From Anaerolineaceae bacterium (GTDB taxonomy: Bacteria > Chloroflexota > Anaerolineae > Promineifilales > Promineifilaceae), in the NCBI GenBank assembly GCA_002699125.1, contig PABI01000021.1, positions 1 through 44,244 of the forward strand: a stretch of DNA of 44,244 nt. The letters run 5' to 3'. This document shows, piece after piece, positions 30,757 through 40,207 of the stretch (positions are counted from its first letter, which is position 1; the number at the start of each line of letters is the position of its first letter). The position numbers were made by a program, and so were the translations under genes. The notes under the pieces were generated by a model, which was not told the DNA's origin, made no database searches, and saw nothing but the letters and a program-made list of their open reading frames with translations.

Positions 30757-31875
30757 ATGCCCCAAGAGACCTTCCTGACGGCTGCTCTGGCCCGATTGGC
30801 CAGCATTCCATTTCGGTTTTTAAGACGGCCGTTTACCCCACCGCAAAAAGCGCTTATCCTGCACCCCTGCTGCCTCAGCCAGGTGATGTTGGCCACGCCC
30901 CTACTGGCCGTGCTGGCCATTGCCTTCCCCAATGCCCGCTTCGATTGGGCCGTAAGCGAGTGGGCCAGGCCAGCCATCGCTAAAAATCCACACCTGCGCG
31001 AACTACTCGACACCGGCGATTTGGGCATCGCCTCCATGTCGCAAAGTGACCTGCACGAGATTATTCACCAAATCAAGCAGCAGGCATACGATACGTGCTT
31101 TATTTTGGGCCGCTCCAGCATGCTTTCCTGGGTAGCCTGGCAGGCGGGCATTCCGCAGCGCATCGGCGTGGCCTCTGGCGGGCGCGGTTTTGCTCAGACG
31201 TTGGTGGCCCCCGTGCGCACCGGCCAACAGCACGCCACCGACGTTTACCTTTCAATCGCCGCTGCCTGTGGCATTGATCTGCCGCCGGGCGAGCGCCCGC
31301 CCATGGCTTTTTATCCGGCAGACGATGACCGAACGGCCGTTACCCAACGTCTGGTCGATGAGCTGGATTGGCTGGGTGATGTTCCGCTTGTCGTGATACA
31401 TCCGGGCGGGGGCGCGGGTTCCGTCTATGAAGATCCGCTCAAGCGCTGGCCCAGCGAGCGGTTTGTGCTGCTGGCCAACCATCTGGTGCGGCAGCACAAG
31501 GCGCGCATCTTGCTGGTAGGCAGTGAACACGACCGGGCGTTGGCAGCCGACATCGCCGGGATGACCTCGGTGCGCTGCACCAATTGGGCCGGGTGGGTCA
31601 CCCTGGGAGAATTGGGGGCGCTGGGCGAGATTGCCAATCTGTACATAGGCAACGATACTGGGCCGACGCACATTGCTGCCGCCATGGGCTGCCCCACGCT
31701 GGCCATTTTTGGTCCCAGCAATCCGGCCATTTCTGCCCCCTTTTCACCCAAAGAGGATCAGGTCATTACGTTGTGGCGCGGGGGTGAGGAACGGCCGTTT
31801 TCCTGGCAAGAAGGTGTCACCATCAGCGAAGCCAGCAAAGCCGCCGACCGCCTTCTGCACCTTAGCAAAACCTGA
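30757..31875 (+). CDS. Glycosyltransferase family 9 (heptosyltransferase-like)
   Basis: This 372-residue cytosolic GT-B enzyme has an N-terminal Rossmann domain starting KALILHPCCLSQVMLATPLL, with the sheet-helix pattern typical of GT9. The C-terminal nucleotide-sugar domain has PLVVIHPGGGAGSVYED, KRWP, ILLVGSEHD and the hallmark GNDTGPTHIAAAMGCP followed by FGPSNP. GT9 enzymes transfer heptose or related sugars from ADP- or UDP-activated donors. In Chloroflexota the acceptor is unknown, since lipopolysaccharide is usually absent. ATG 30757 lies just after repeat copy 2 and has only a weak CAGG site. The gene's stop TGA lies inside the left arm of the next inverted repeat. Confidence 0.86.
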   Translation: MPQETFLTAALARLASIPFRFLRRPFTPPQKALILHPCCLSQVMLATPLLAVLAIAFPNARFDWAVSEWARPAIAKNPHLRELLDTGDLGIASMSQSDLHEIIHQIKQQAYDTCFILGRSSMLSWVAWQAGIPQRIGVASGGRGFAQTLVAPVRTGQQHATDVYLSIAAACGIDLPPGERPPMAFYPADDDRTAVTQRLVDELDWLGDVPLVVIHPGGGAGSVYEDPLKRWPSERFVLLANHLVRQHKARILLVGSEHDRALAADIAGMTSVRCTNWAGWVTLGELGALGEIANLYIGNDTGPTHIAAAMGCPTLAIFGPSNPAISAPFSPKEDQVITLWRGGEERPFSWQEGVTISEASKAADRLLHLSKT

Positions 31876-31961
31876 CAGGTTTACAGCAGAACTTCGCTAC
31901 TTTGATTCATTGCATACATAATTGACTCAATTTCCTGCTCATTCCGAGAACCTGTCAGGTT
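31869..31961. repeat. AACCTGACAGGTT inverted repeat between convergent genes
   Basis: A perfect 13-bp arm at 31869-31881 pairs with 31949-31961 across 67 nt. The left arm overlaps the GT9 stop codon, and the right arm ends 6 bp before the end of the opposing beta-helix gene. No T-run was found. Confidence 0.65.
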
Positions 31962-31967
31962 GGCTAA

Positions 31968-33446
31968 TTATTTAATCACCAACGGCGTAAAAACTCGATA
32001 CACTACAATCTCCACCGCCCCAATATCGCACCGCTTTGACTGTGGCCGCTCCAAACCGCGTTGATCGCTGGCCAGGCAGGCGTTGCCGCCACTGCCCGGG
32101 TCTGCCGGATTGCCCGCATCAATCACCGGGCTAGTAAGTTTGGGGCTGTGGTAAGCGGCCCCTTCCGCCGGCGAAGTAATGCCATTAAGGTCAGGATTGA
32201 TCCCTTGAATATCACCCGTTTCCGTGAGAAAAGCACAGCTTTGGTCGCTGGCCAGGTTGTAACCATTGGAAATAAAATTGCCGCCGCCACCACAAACCGT
32301 TAACCCAGAAGTTCCTAAAGCCGATGAAATAATGGTATTTCCCACCTCGACCGTGCCACCATTGGCAAAAATGGAGGTGCCAACGGTAAGGTGAATGGTG
32401 ACATTGTTTAAAACGGCCGTTCCACTTTGATTGTATAGACCAGGACCGTTGCCGTTGTGTTGATTGCCTGGACCAGCATTGCGGCTAAACGTGCTGTTGT
32501 TTGCCGTTAATGTACCCTCATTGTAAATACCGGCTCCCGTATCTGCCTGATTTTGCACCACGGTGCTGTTAAGAAGCGTTGCCTGGCCGGTATTGTGAAT
32601 GCCACCACCCGCTTGGATAGCCACATTCAGACTACCAATATTGATATTGGTCGTTTGCAGGGTACCGATGTTGGCAATCCCTGCGCCATTGGCGGCATCG
32701 TTGTTAGCTACGTCGCTGTTGAGCAAGGTAAGCGTGGCACCATCAGCATTAAAAAGGCCACCCCCTGACTCCGCAGCAGTGTTTCTTTGTACCGCAGATT
32801 GCTCATTCAAAGTAGCTGCGCCATCGTTATACAGACCACCGCCGTTGGTGGCGTTATTGTCTGTAAGGGTTAGGTTACTGGCGTTAAGCGTGCCGTTGTT
32901 GTAGATGGCACCGCCCAAAACGGCCGTTCCCCCTGAAATCGTCACGCCATCCAGAGTAACTGTGCTGTTGCTGTTGCCAATGTACAGTGACCCACCCTGG
33001 TCAGCGGCATCATTGCTGTTGAGCAAGACATTTGTCAAGGTCAAATTGCCACTGGTGAGATGGATACCACCACCGTCACTGCTGCTACCATTCAGGATTC
33101 TAAAATCCTCAAAGGAAACCGTTTTACTGCCATTGACAATCGTAATGACAGCGCCGGAGTCATTAGCATTAATCTCGGTATCGTTTCCTTGAAAAGTCAG
33201 CGTTTTGTTGGTGATGGTAAAAGCATCATAAGTTTCGCGGGCTGTGGTGAAAGAGAGGATATCCCCATCCGTGACGTTGCTGTCGTTTACGGCCGTTTGA
33301 ATCGAGTCAAAATCACAACCGGACTGACAAATGGTGTGGATATCTGCCCTAACAGGTTCCACACCAAGCTGCCATATAAACAAGGACAAAAATAGACAAA
33401 CTTTTAGCCAGACAACCACTGGCGAACGATCGTTTTGTTGCAACAT
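31968..33446 (-). CDS. Secreted right-handed parallel beta-helix protein
   Basis: The 492-residue product has a signal peptide (about 1-35, hydrophobic VWLKVCLFLSLFIWQLG, cleavage near VRADIHT). Repeating coils rich in Asn, Thr, Gly and Ser follow from about 60 to 400, with units such as GGGIHLTSGNLTLTNVLLNS, GGAIYNNGTLNASNLTL and GAGIYNEGTLTANNS. This is typical of beta-helix (pectin-lyase-like) proteins. The C-terminus (SPVIDAGNP, ACLASDQRGLERPQ, KRCDIGAVE) is the conserved ending of choice-of-anchor/CSLREA-type surface proteins in Chloroflexota. The early CQSGCDFDSIQTAVN is also typical. It probably acts outside the cell in adhesion or glycan binding; no catalytic residues are evident. ATG 33446 has AGGAGGGTTTTT upstream. 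Confidence 0.82.
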   Translation of the reverse strand: MLQQNDRSPVVVWLKVCLFLSLFIWQLGVEPVRADIHTICQSGCDFDSIQTAVNDSNVTDGDILSFTTARETYDAFTITNKTLTFQGNDTEINANDSGAVITIVNGSKTVSFEDFRILNGSSSDGGGIHLTSGNLTLTNVLLNSNDAADQGGSLYIGNSNSTVTLDGVTISGGTAVLGGAIYNNGTLNASNLTLTDNNATNGGGLYNDGAATLNEQSAVQRNTAAESGGGLFNADGATLTLLNSDVANNDAANGAGIANIGTLQTTNINIGSLNVAIQAGGGIHNTGQATLLNSTVVQNQADTGAGIYNEGTLTANNSTFSRNAGPGNQHNGNGPGLYNQSGTAVLNNVTIHLTVGTSIFANGGTVEVGNTIISSALGTSGLTVCGGGGNFISNGYNLASDQSCAFLTETGDIQGINPDLNGITSPAEGAAYHSPKLTSPVIDAGNPADPGSGGNACLASDQRGLERPQSKRCDIGAVEIVVYRVFTPLVIK

Positions 33447-33492
33447 GAAAAACCCTCCTGCGCAAGGAATAAATCAGGACCTAAACAAATTA

Positions 33493-33660
33493 ATGACAAT
33501 ACAAGTAAGAATAGTGGGTGGGAAAATGCTGCCCACGGTGCTGCAAAAAGTGAAGGAACCATCTGAAGAGAGGTATGAGGTTATTTCATCTTCACCGTTG
33601 TTCAATTGTATCGTAGTTAGGCTGACTTACGAGGGTGGTTACGAGGTTGTGGCGAGGTGA
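33493..33660 (+). other. Possible small ORF (55 aa) upstream of the desaturase
   Basis: ATG 33493 opens 55 codons (MTIQVRIVGGKMLPTVLQKV..., ending GGYEVVAR). The composition is protein-like, with a strand-helix-strand feel, and it lies in the 327-bp region 33447-33773 between the divergent beta-helix and desaturase genes. No ribosome-binding site was found, and it overlaps the expected leader of the minus-strand gene. The rest of this region contains one octamer copy (about 33714) and nothing else I can support. Confidence 0.25.
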
Positions 33661-33773
33661 GTGTCTGCTAATAATTTGTTTCTCTGGTGGCGGATTGCTC
33701 GTTTTGTTAGGAAACGGCCGTTACAATTCACCATAGAATCCCTCAAACCTTGAGTCACATTTGGAGACAACAC

Positions 33774-34790
33774 ATGACACAATCACAGACTCGGCCAATT
33801 CTGGCCGAAAGCCGCGCCTGGAAAACGGCCGTGGCTCCCTATCAACAGCCAGACCTGCGCCGCAGCATCTGGCAAATCGTTAACACCTTGGTGCCTTACC
33901 TCCTGGTATGGGTATTAATGGTGCCTGTTTTCCATATTTCCTTCTGGCTGGCGCTGCCGCTTATCATTTTGAATGCCGGACTTACCATGCGTGCTTTTAT
34001 CATTTTTCACGATTGTGGTCATGGCGCTTTCTTCAAATCGCGCCGCGCCAACGAAATTGTGGGCTTCATCACTGGACTGGTCGCCTTCACCCCTTTCTTT
34101 GCCTGGCGGCATGGCCACGCCCTGCATCATTCCGCCTCCGGCGACCTGGATCGCCGCGGCGACGGCGACGTCTGGATGATGACTGTAGAGGAATATTTGG
34201 CTTCCCCCTGGTGGCGGCGCGCCGTTTACCGAGTCTACCGCTTCCCGCTCGTTCTGTTTGTCATCTCCCCGTTAATCCTCTTCCTCTTCGTGCATCGCAT
34301 TCCCCTGAAGGGGCGCAAGCGGGAACACCGCAGCGTCTGGCTTACCAACGTAGCCCTGCTGATGATTGCCATTTTGATGAGTTTGGCAATTGGTTTCAAA
34401 ACGTATGCTATTTTGCAGCTTTCCATTTTGGCGATGGCCGCCTCGGCGGGCGTCTGGCTTTTTTACGTGCAGCACCAGTATGAGGAAGTGTACTGGCAGC
34501 GGCATAACGCCTGGGATTACGCAACGGCCGCAGTCGAAGGCAGCTCGTTTTATAAATTGCCCAAAATTTTGCAATGGTTCACCGGGAATATTGGCTTCCA
34601 CCACATTCATCACCTCAGCCCGCGCATTCCCAACTACAATCTGGAGCCTTGCCACAATGCCAATCCAGAGCTGCACGTAGAGCCGCTGACGCTGCTACAA
34701 AGCTTCAAATGCATTCGCTACCGGCTGTGGGATGAGGCCAATTTCCGCCTCATTGGCTTTGGCGAGCTGAAAAAAATCGCCCGCGCTTAA
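33774..34790 (+). CDS. Membrane fatty acid desaturase
   Basis: The 338-residue di-iron desaturase introduces a double bond into an acyl chain in the membrane. All three His boxes are present: HDCGH at 79-83, HGHALHH at 113-119 and HHIHH at 276-280 (FHHIHHLSPRIPNY). Four or so hydrophobic helices bracket them (about 40-72, 97-110, 157-175, 192-235). The HDCGH/HHIHHL pattern suits the omega-6 (delta-12-like) acyl-lipid desaturase group, but regioselectivity cannot be read from sequence. Start ATG 33774 has GGAGA about 6 bases upstream; an in-frame ATG 24 bases earlier has no site. It is monocistronic and ended by its own terminator. Confidence 0.9.
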   Translation: MTQSQTRPILAESRAWKTAVAPYQQPDLRRSIWQIVNTLVPYLLVWVLMVPVFHISFWLALPLIILNAGLTMRAFIIFHDCGHGAFFKSRRANEIVGFITGLVAFTPFFAWRHGHALHHSASGDLDRRGDGDVWMMTVEEYLASPWWRRAVYRVYRFPLVLFVISPLILFLFVHRIPLKGRKREHRSVWLTNVALLMIAILMSLAIGFKTYAILQLSILAMAASAGVWLFYVQHQYEEVYWQRHNAWDYATAAVEGSSFYKLPKILQWFTGNIGFHHIHHLSPRIPNYNLEPCHNANPELHVEPLTLLQSFKCIRYRLWDEANFRLIGFGELKKIARA

Positions 34791-34836
34791 CTGCTTGAGT
34801 AGTGTCCGCGCTTCGCGTGAAATTGAATAAATCGCT

Positions 34837-34866
34837 GTGGCCGACGTCCTCGTTGGCCACTTTTTT
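34837..34866 (+). terminator. Intrinsic terminator of the desaturase gene
   Basis: GTGGCCGACG (34837-34846) pairs with CGTTGGCCAC (34851-34860), one G-U pair, 4-nt loop, then six Ts. Confidence 0.85.
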
Positions 34867-34916
34867 GTTTAGGGGTAGGTGTGGGGTGAAACGGCCGTGT
34901 AACTTAAGATAACAGC

Positions 34917-34960
34917 AGCCGCGGATTCTTTCCGCGCCGTAAACACAAGAATCCGCGGCT
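34917..34960. repeat. AGCCGCGGATTCTT inverted repeat
   Basis: A perfect 14-bp arm at 34917-34930 pairs with 34947-34960 across 16 nt. It lies 9 bp before the end of the minus-strand hpaD gene and may help terminate the hpa operon, though there is no T-run on the minus strand. Confidence 0.65.
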
Positions 34961-34969
34961 ACCGGTGAA

Positions 34970-35956
34970 TTACGGGGCGACGATGGGTTGTGCTTCTAAC
35001 ACTGGTGTTTGCAAGTCTACACCTGCAAACAAGGAGCCTTCTTCGAACCAAGATTTTGGAGCAGGGGCGCCCCACAACGTTTGCCGCTGCGGATCGCGCA
35101 GCTGCCACTCGATGGGTTCCAGATCTGGGTCTACCGTCAGGTAGTCGCTGGTGTAAATTTCAATGCGGTGGCCGTCGGGGTCGCGGACGTAGAGGAAGAA
35201 GGCGTTGGAGATACCGTGCCGCCCAGGGCCACGCTCCATGTTGCTCAAGTAGCCAGTAGTTGACATAAGGTCACACAGATGAATGATGTGCATGGCGGTT
35301 GGCACCCACAGCGCCACGTGGTGCAGACGTGGCCCGGTGCCGTTGGTAAACGCCATGTCGTGGATGTTTCCTTTGCGGTGCATCCACACCGCCCACAGCT
35401 GCGGATCGGCATCTTCGGAGACGGTGTATTCGGTGGTGCGGAAGCCCAGTTCCAGCGCCCAAAAGTCGTGGCTGGCCTGGACGTTGGGGGTGAAGCAGTT
35501 GAAATGGTCGATGCGCTGGGGGTGGCAGCCGCGATACGCGCCGTACTGCTGCAACATGCGTTCAGCTTGGGCAAATTCGTAGCAAAATTCCAATGGCATG
35601 CCAAATGGGTCGCGCATTTGCAGGGTACGGCCCTGGCCGTGCTGGGTAGTCCAACTGGTGGCCATCCCTTTTGCGTCAAAATAAGCGGCCATGCGGTCCA
35701 AATCCGCCTCGCTGGCGACTTTGAAGCCCAGCCGGATGACGTGCGGCTCGGCCACTTTGGTGAGAACGAAGGAGTGATGATTGCGCTCCTCTAATCCGCG
35801 CAGGTAGATCGAGTCGCCGATCTGCTCGGTTTCAATCAGACCCAAAATTTCGGTATAAAATTTGCGCGAGGCGTCCAAATCGGTGACGCCAAATTCCACA
35901 TGACTCATACGGATGATGTTGAAGGGCGGGTTCCCTGCAGGGTGTCTTACGGGCAT
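34970..35956 (-). CDS. hpaD: Homoprotocatechuate (3,4-dihydroxyphenylacetate) 2,3-dioxygenase
   Basis: The 328-residue extradiol dioxygenase cleaves the ring of 3,4-dihydroxyphenylacetate. It has two VOC domains. Metal ligands are His151 (RIDHFNCF), His213 (LHHVALWV) and Glu266 (HRIEIYTSDY). The second-sphere residues known from the Brevibacterium enzyme are also found close to their usual numbers: His199 (NIHDMAF), Arg242 and His247 (RGPGRHGISN) and Tyr256. The C-terminal lid (TLWGAPAPKSWFEEG) is present. All are intact, so the enzyme should be active with Fe(II) or Mn(II). Start ATG 35956 has GAGGAG upstream. It is the last gene of the minus-strand operon, following hpaE and hpaG. Confidence 0.93.
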   Translation of the reverse strand: MPVRHPAGNPPFNIIRMSHVEFGVTDLDASRKFYTEILGLIETEQIGDSIYLRGLEERNHHSFVLTKVAEPHVIRLGFKVASEADLDRMAAYFDAKGMATSWTTQHGQGRTLQMRDPFGMPLEFCYEFAQAERMLQQYGAYRGCHPQRIDHFNCFTPNVQASHDFWALELGFRTTEYTVSEDADPQLWAVWMHRKGNIHDMAFTNGTGPRLHHVALWVPTAMHIIHLCDLMSTTGYLSNMERGPGRHGISNAFFLYVRDPDGHRIEIYTSDYLTVDPDLEPIEWQLRDPQRQTLWGAPAPKSWFEEGSLFAGVDLQTPVLEAQPIVAP

Positions 35957-35974
35957 ATTGTCTCCTCTCTAAAG

Positions 35975-36054
35975 CCGGTAATCGGTGGTCGGTAATCCGT
36001 AATCGGTAAAAACTGCTTACCGATTACCGTTCACGGTTTACCGATTACCTTACC
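35975..36054. repeat. GTAATCGG-family repeat between hpaE and hpaD
   Basis: GGTAATCGGT and GGTAATCCGTAATCGGT on one side face TTACCGATTACCG and TTTACCGATTACC on the other, so the stretch can form several alternative stems. It takes up nearly the whole gap between the two genes. A close relative is at 42152-42240. Confidence 0.7.
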
Positions 36055-36058
36055 GCGC

Positions 36059-37585
<1,527 letters not shown>

Positions 37586-37599
37586 ATGATTGTCCTTTT

Positions 37600-37690
37600 A
37601 AAAGCGGAACACAGAGTTGCACAGAGGAGCGCAGAGGTTCACAGAGAAAAGGCATTTAATCTGCGAAATCTGTGTAATCTGCGGATAGAT
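37600..37690. repeat. CGCAGA-type intergenic repeats between hpaG and hpaE
   Basis: The stretch consists of imperfect units such as ACACAGAGTTGCACAGAGG, GCGCAGAGGTTCACAGAGA and ATCTGCGAAATCTGTGTAATCTGCGG. It shares the CGCAGA core with elements near 7060, 38447, 39388 and 40032. No gene or promoter was recognised in it. Confidence 0.55.
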
Positions 37691-38428
37691 TTATTCCGCG
37701 ATGACTTCATTTTCCAGTGCGCCAATGCCGTCGATTTCCACGCGCATCACATCCCCGGCGTGGACGTGGGAGATGCCTTTGGGCGTGCCGGTGTAGATGA
37801 TGTCGCCGCGCTGGAGCGTTTTGAATTCGGAGATGTAGGCGATGAGCTGAGCCACACTGTGGCGCAGGTGTTTGGTGTTGCCCTGCTGCTTCAATTCGCC
37901 ATTAACGTAGGTGCGGATTTCGGTATTGGTGGGATCGATCTCGTCGGCCGTCACCAGTACCGGACCCATCGGGCCAAACGTGTCGAAGCCCTTGGCCTTG
38001 ACCGGCGGACGGTAATAGTTGCCGACAAAGTCGCGCACGGTGCATTCGTTGCCGATGGTGTAGCCGTAGACGTAGTTTAGGGCGTCTTCTTCAGGGATAT
38101 GACGGCCGTTTTGTCCCATCACCACCACCAGTTCACCCTCGTAATGCATGTACTCTACGTCAGGGCGGATCACTTTGGCTTTGTGGCCGATGAAGGTGTT
38201 GGGCAGCTTGTGGAACAGCAGCGGGTAGTCGGGGACATCCAGCTTGAGCTCGGCGGCATGGTCGGCGTAACCGAGGGCCACGCCAACGGCCGTACAGCCC
38301 CGCGCATCGACCGGCGGCAGCCACATCACGTCATCTGGGTCGTAGGCAACATTGCCCACCCAGAGCTGATCGTTTTTGTAGACGGCTTCGTGAATTTGTC
38401 CGTTGTAGGCGAATCGGGCAAGTTTCAT
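37691..38428 (-). CDS. hpaG: Fumarylacetoacetate hydrolase-family protein, HpaG-like isomerase/decarboxylase
   Basis: The 245-residue FAH-family enzyme is expected to decarboxylate and isomerise the product of HpaE in homoprotocatechuate catabolism. Metal-binding residues are Glu97 and Glu99 (HYEGELVVVMG) and, in the usual NDxxxRD motif, Glu128 (GNECTVRD) instead of Asp, a conservative change. The loop NYYRPPVKAKGFDTFGPMGP and the C-terminal RGDIIYTGTPKGISHVHAGD are typical. HpaG is often a fused double-length protein; here there is a single domain. Start ATG 38428 has AAGGAG upstream. A CGCAGAGGCGCGGAGGCGCAGAG repeat lies in the gap before it (38447-38476). Confidence 0.85.
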   Translation of the reverse strand: MKLARFAYNGQIHEAVYKNDQLWVGNVAYDPDDVMWLPPVDARGCTAVGVALGYADHAAELKLDVPDYPLLFHKLPNTFIGHKAKVIRPDVEYMHYEGELVVVMGQNGRHIPEEDALNYVYGYTIGNECTVRDFVGNYYRPPVKAKGFDTFGPMGPVLVTADEIDPTNTEIRTYVNGELKQQGNTKHLRHSVAQLIAYISEFKTLQRGDIIYTGTPKGISHVHAGDVMRVEIDGIGALENEVIAE

Positions 38429-38515
38429 ATGATCTCCTTGAAATTTTTAACGCAGAGGCGCGGAGGCGCAGAGGGGGATTGTTTAAGAGCTTGGATCTGC
38501 GTTTGGCATTGTTGA

Positions 38516-39367
38516 TTAAAGTTGGAACCAGTTTTCGACGGCGTGTTCGAGCGCGTCGCTGGTGTAGGTTTGTTCGATTTGCTGCATGATTTGACCCACC
38601 TCGTCGGGCGTGGCAGCCAGTTCCGTGCCGTTGATTTTCAGGGCGTAGGCGGAGCCGTTGGGGTTGAGCACGGTGTTGACGGGCAGGGTTTGGTGGTGGC
38701 GGTGTTGCAGGAGATGTTGGTAAACGGCCGTATACACTTCAGGATCATACGCCACATTTTTGTCCTCAGACAAACCCAACTTCTCGCCAATGTGCGCCAC
38801 CTCTTCCCACAGCATTTGCAGCACATTGGGCTGGGCGTCGCGAGCTTCTTTTTCATGGCGTGGATTGGCAATGGAGCGGGCGCGGGCATCTTCGATCACC
38901 TGCCGTACCGCCTTGCTGGGCGTGGGAATGACAAAGCAGCAGGTTGAATCGCTCAGCAGCGGTTCAGCCTCGTCGTCCAGCGGTTGAGTGAGTTCAGTGA
39001 GCCGGTTGCCGATGAGCGGCACCTCGCCGATGAGTAGATGCGTTCTGTCGTGGGTTTGGTGCCAGCGGTGAACGGCCGTTCGCGCCCACAGCCCCACCGC
39101 TTTGCGGATGGCAGGATGAGTGACGCCGTCGATTTCGGGATAGGTTTGCAGGTTTGCGGCCGTTTCAAACGCCGCTCGTGTCACATCCCACTGGAGCAAA
39201 TGCACGGTGCGGCCAGCTTGCTGCGCCAGTACCGCCAGCTGCTGGATGAGCAAACTTTTGCCCGTCCCCGGCAGCCCGGCCAGGAAGACCATACGCTGTT
39301 CGGCAGCCAACTGCTGGAAAGTAGTGTAAATGTTGGAATTGGTTGGAAGAATGATTTCCGACTTCAA
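38516..39367 (-). CDS. P-loop NTPase of unknown family (paralogue A)
   Basis: The 283-residue product is taken from TTG 39367, since the longer frame (to 39487) is encoded by an intergenic repeat and overlaps the upstream gene. Walker A is GLPGTGKS at 31-38, followed by a helix and TVHLLQWDVTRAAFE. Shared motifs with the gene at 40208 are YPEIDGVTHPAIRKAVGLWA, LLIGEVPLIGNRL, LDDEAEPLLS and NVLQMLWEEV. The compact single P-loop domain with an 'LIGExPLIGNRL' strand looks more like a small-molecule or protein kinase-type P-loop fold than AAA+; no sensor or arginine finger was recognised. I do not recognise the family. It sits between hpaG and an orphan helical gene in the same operon. Confidence 0.7.
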   Translation of the reverse strand: MKSEIILPTNSNIYTTFQQLAAEQRMVFLAGLPGTGKSLLIQQLAVLAQQAGRTVHLLQWDVTRAAFETAANLQTYPEIDGVTHPAIRKAVGLWARTAVHRWHQTHDRTHLLIGEVPLIGNRLTELTQPLDDEAEPLLSDSTCCFVIPTPSKAVRQVIEDARARSIANPRHEKEARDAQPNVLQMLWEEVAHIGEKLGLSEDKNVAYDPEVYTAVYQHLLQHRHHQTLPVNTVLNPNGSAYALKINGTELAATPDEVGQIMQQIEQTYTSDALEHAVENWFQL

Positions 39368-39387
39368 AATTTCTAATCCTAATTTTA

Positions 39388-39454
39388 ATAGGACGCAGAT
39401 CACCCTGATTTTCCTGATTTTGATCAGGTAGATCAGGCAAATCTGCGTTCCATT
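39388..39454. repeat. CGCAGAT inverted-repeat element
   Basis: AATAGGACGCAGATCACC near 39388 faces ATCTGCGTTCC at 39441-39451, with inner CCTGATTTTCCTGATTTTGATCAGG pairings. It lies in the 5' extension of the paralogue-A frame. A larger relative is at 40032-40201. Confidence 0.65.
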
Positions 39455-40013
39455 ATCCTTTCTCTGGCATGGGGACGCCCAAGACAAGCAGGCGGTTGCG
39501 CTTGAAGGTGTCGATCATTTCTGCGGCCGTTTTTTGCGCTTCTTCCCCCATGAGCAGGCTGGGCTGGCCGCCCTCAAACTTGTCGCACACATATTTGTGC
39601 GAATCGTACATAATGGCAAACGCCTGGCGGAATTTCTGCACCGCCGGTGCCAGTTCTGCAGGGGGATTGGCAAACAGGGGCTTGAGCCGGCGCATGGTCT
39701 GTTTGACCAAATAGTCATGGTCTTGCGCCCACATGCCGCTGAAGCCTTCGCTGGCCTCGAACATGTTGGGCCGCACGTAACCATCGTAGGCTGCCTGGGA
39801 AAAACCACCGGTCAGTTTAAAGGTGACAGAAACGCCCCACAGCAGATTTGCCGCCTCCTCAATGGAAGCACGGGCAGCGCTCAAATCGCCGGCATCCACC
39901 TGCTTTTGCAGCTTGTCGCAAATGATGATGAGCGACTGCACGTAGGCAAAAAAGAGATGATGTCCCACCTGCCAGCGCTGCCGGGCCTGGTCTAGCTCTT
40001 GCATGTTTAGCAT
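39453..40013 (-). CDS. All-helical protein of unknown family (186 aa)
   Basis: ATG 40013 has AGGAG 8 bases upstream. The product looks entirely alpha-helical, with segments such as VGHHLFFAYVQSLIIICDKL, ARASIEEAANLLWGVSVTFK, HDYLVKQTMRRLKPLF and FRQAFAIMYDSHKYVCDKFE. His and aromatic residues are frequent, so a heme-oxygenase-like or four-helix ligand-binding bundle is conceivable, but no metal-binding pattern is certain. I recognise no family. It lies between the two P-loop NTPase paralogues and is probably their functional partner; this is inferred only from position. Confidence 0.7.
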   Translation of the reverse strand: MLNMQELDQARQRWQVGHHLFFAYVQSLIIICDKLQKQVDAGDLSAARASIEEAANLLWGVSVTFKLTGGFSQAAYDGYVRPNMFEASEGFSGMWAQDHDYLVKQTMRRLKPLFANPPAELAPAVQKFRQAFAIMYDSHKYVCDKFEGGQPSLLMGEEAQKTAAEMIDTFKRNRLLVLGVPMPEKG

Positions 40014-40031
40014 ATGGATTTCTCCTAATCA

Positions 40032-40201
40032 AATAGGACGCAGATTACCATGATTTACCTGATTACTTGAAACCTTACTTGTCACTCCCGCGAAGGCGGG
40101 AGTCCAGGTGTATGGATTCCTGCCTTCGCAGGAATGACATATATTCCAGTTACTTTCTTAAAGATCAAATCAGGGTGATCAGGTAAATCAGCGTTCCATT
40201 T
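40032..40201. repeat. Nested repeat: CGCAGATT element with an inserted CCCGCGAAGGCGGG element
   Basis: The outer ends AATAGGACGCAGATTACC (40032 onward) and the complement of GATCAGGTAAATCAGCGTTCC (near 40178-40198) form imperfect terminal inverted repeats. Inside lies a second palindrome at 40081-40138 (GTCACTCCCGCGAAGGCGGGAGTCC facing GGATTCCTGCCTTCGCAGGAATGAC), a type known from other bacteria. This looks like one mobile repeat inserted into another. Apart from this the 194-bp gap holds no gene. Confidence 0.7.
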
Positions 40202-40207
40202 TCTTTT

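Noticed and set aside
34990..35794. Plus-strand open frames over hpaD
   Set aside because: They are shadows of the dioxygenase gene, which has every metal ligand and second-sphere residue.
39368..39487. N-terminal extension of P-loop paralogue A
   Set aside because: The 40 extra residues are encoded by a CGCAGAT repeat and overlap the upstream gene; TTG 39367 has a plausible ribosome site.
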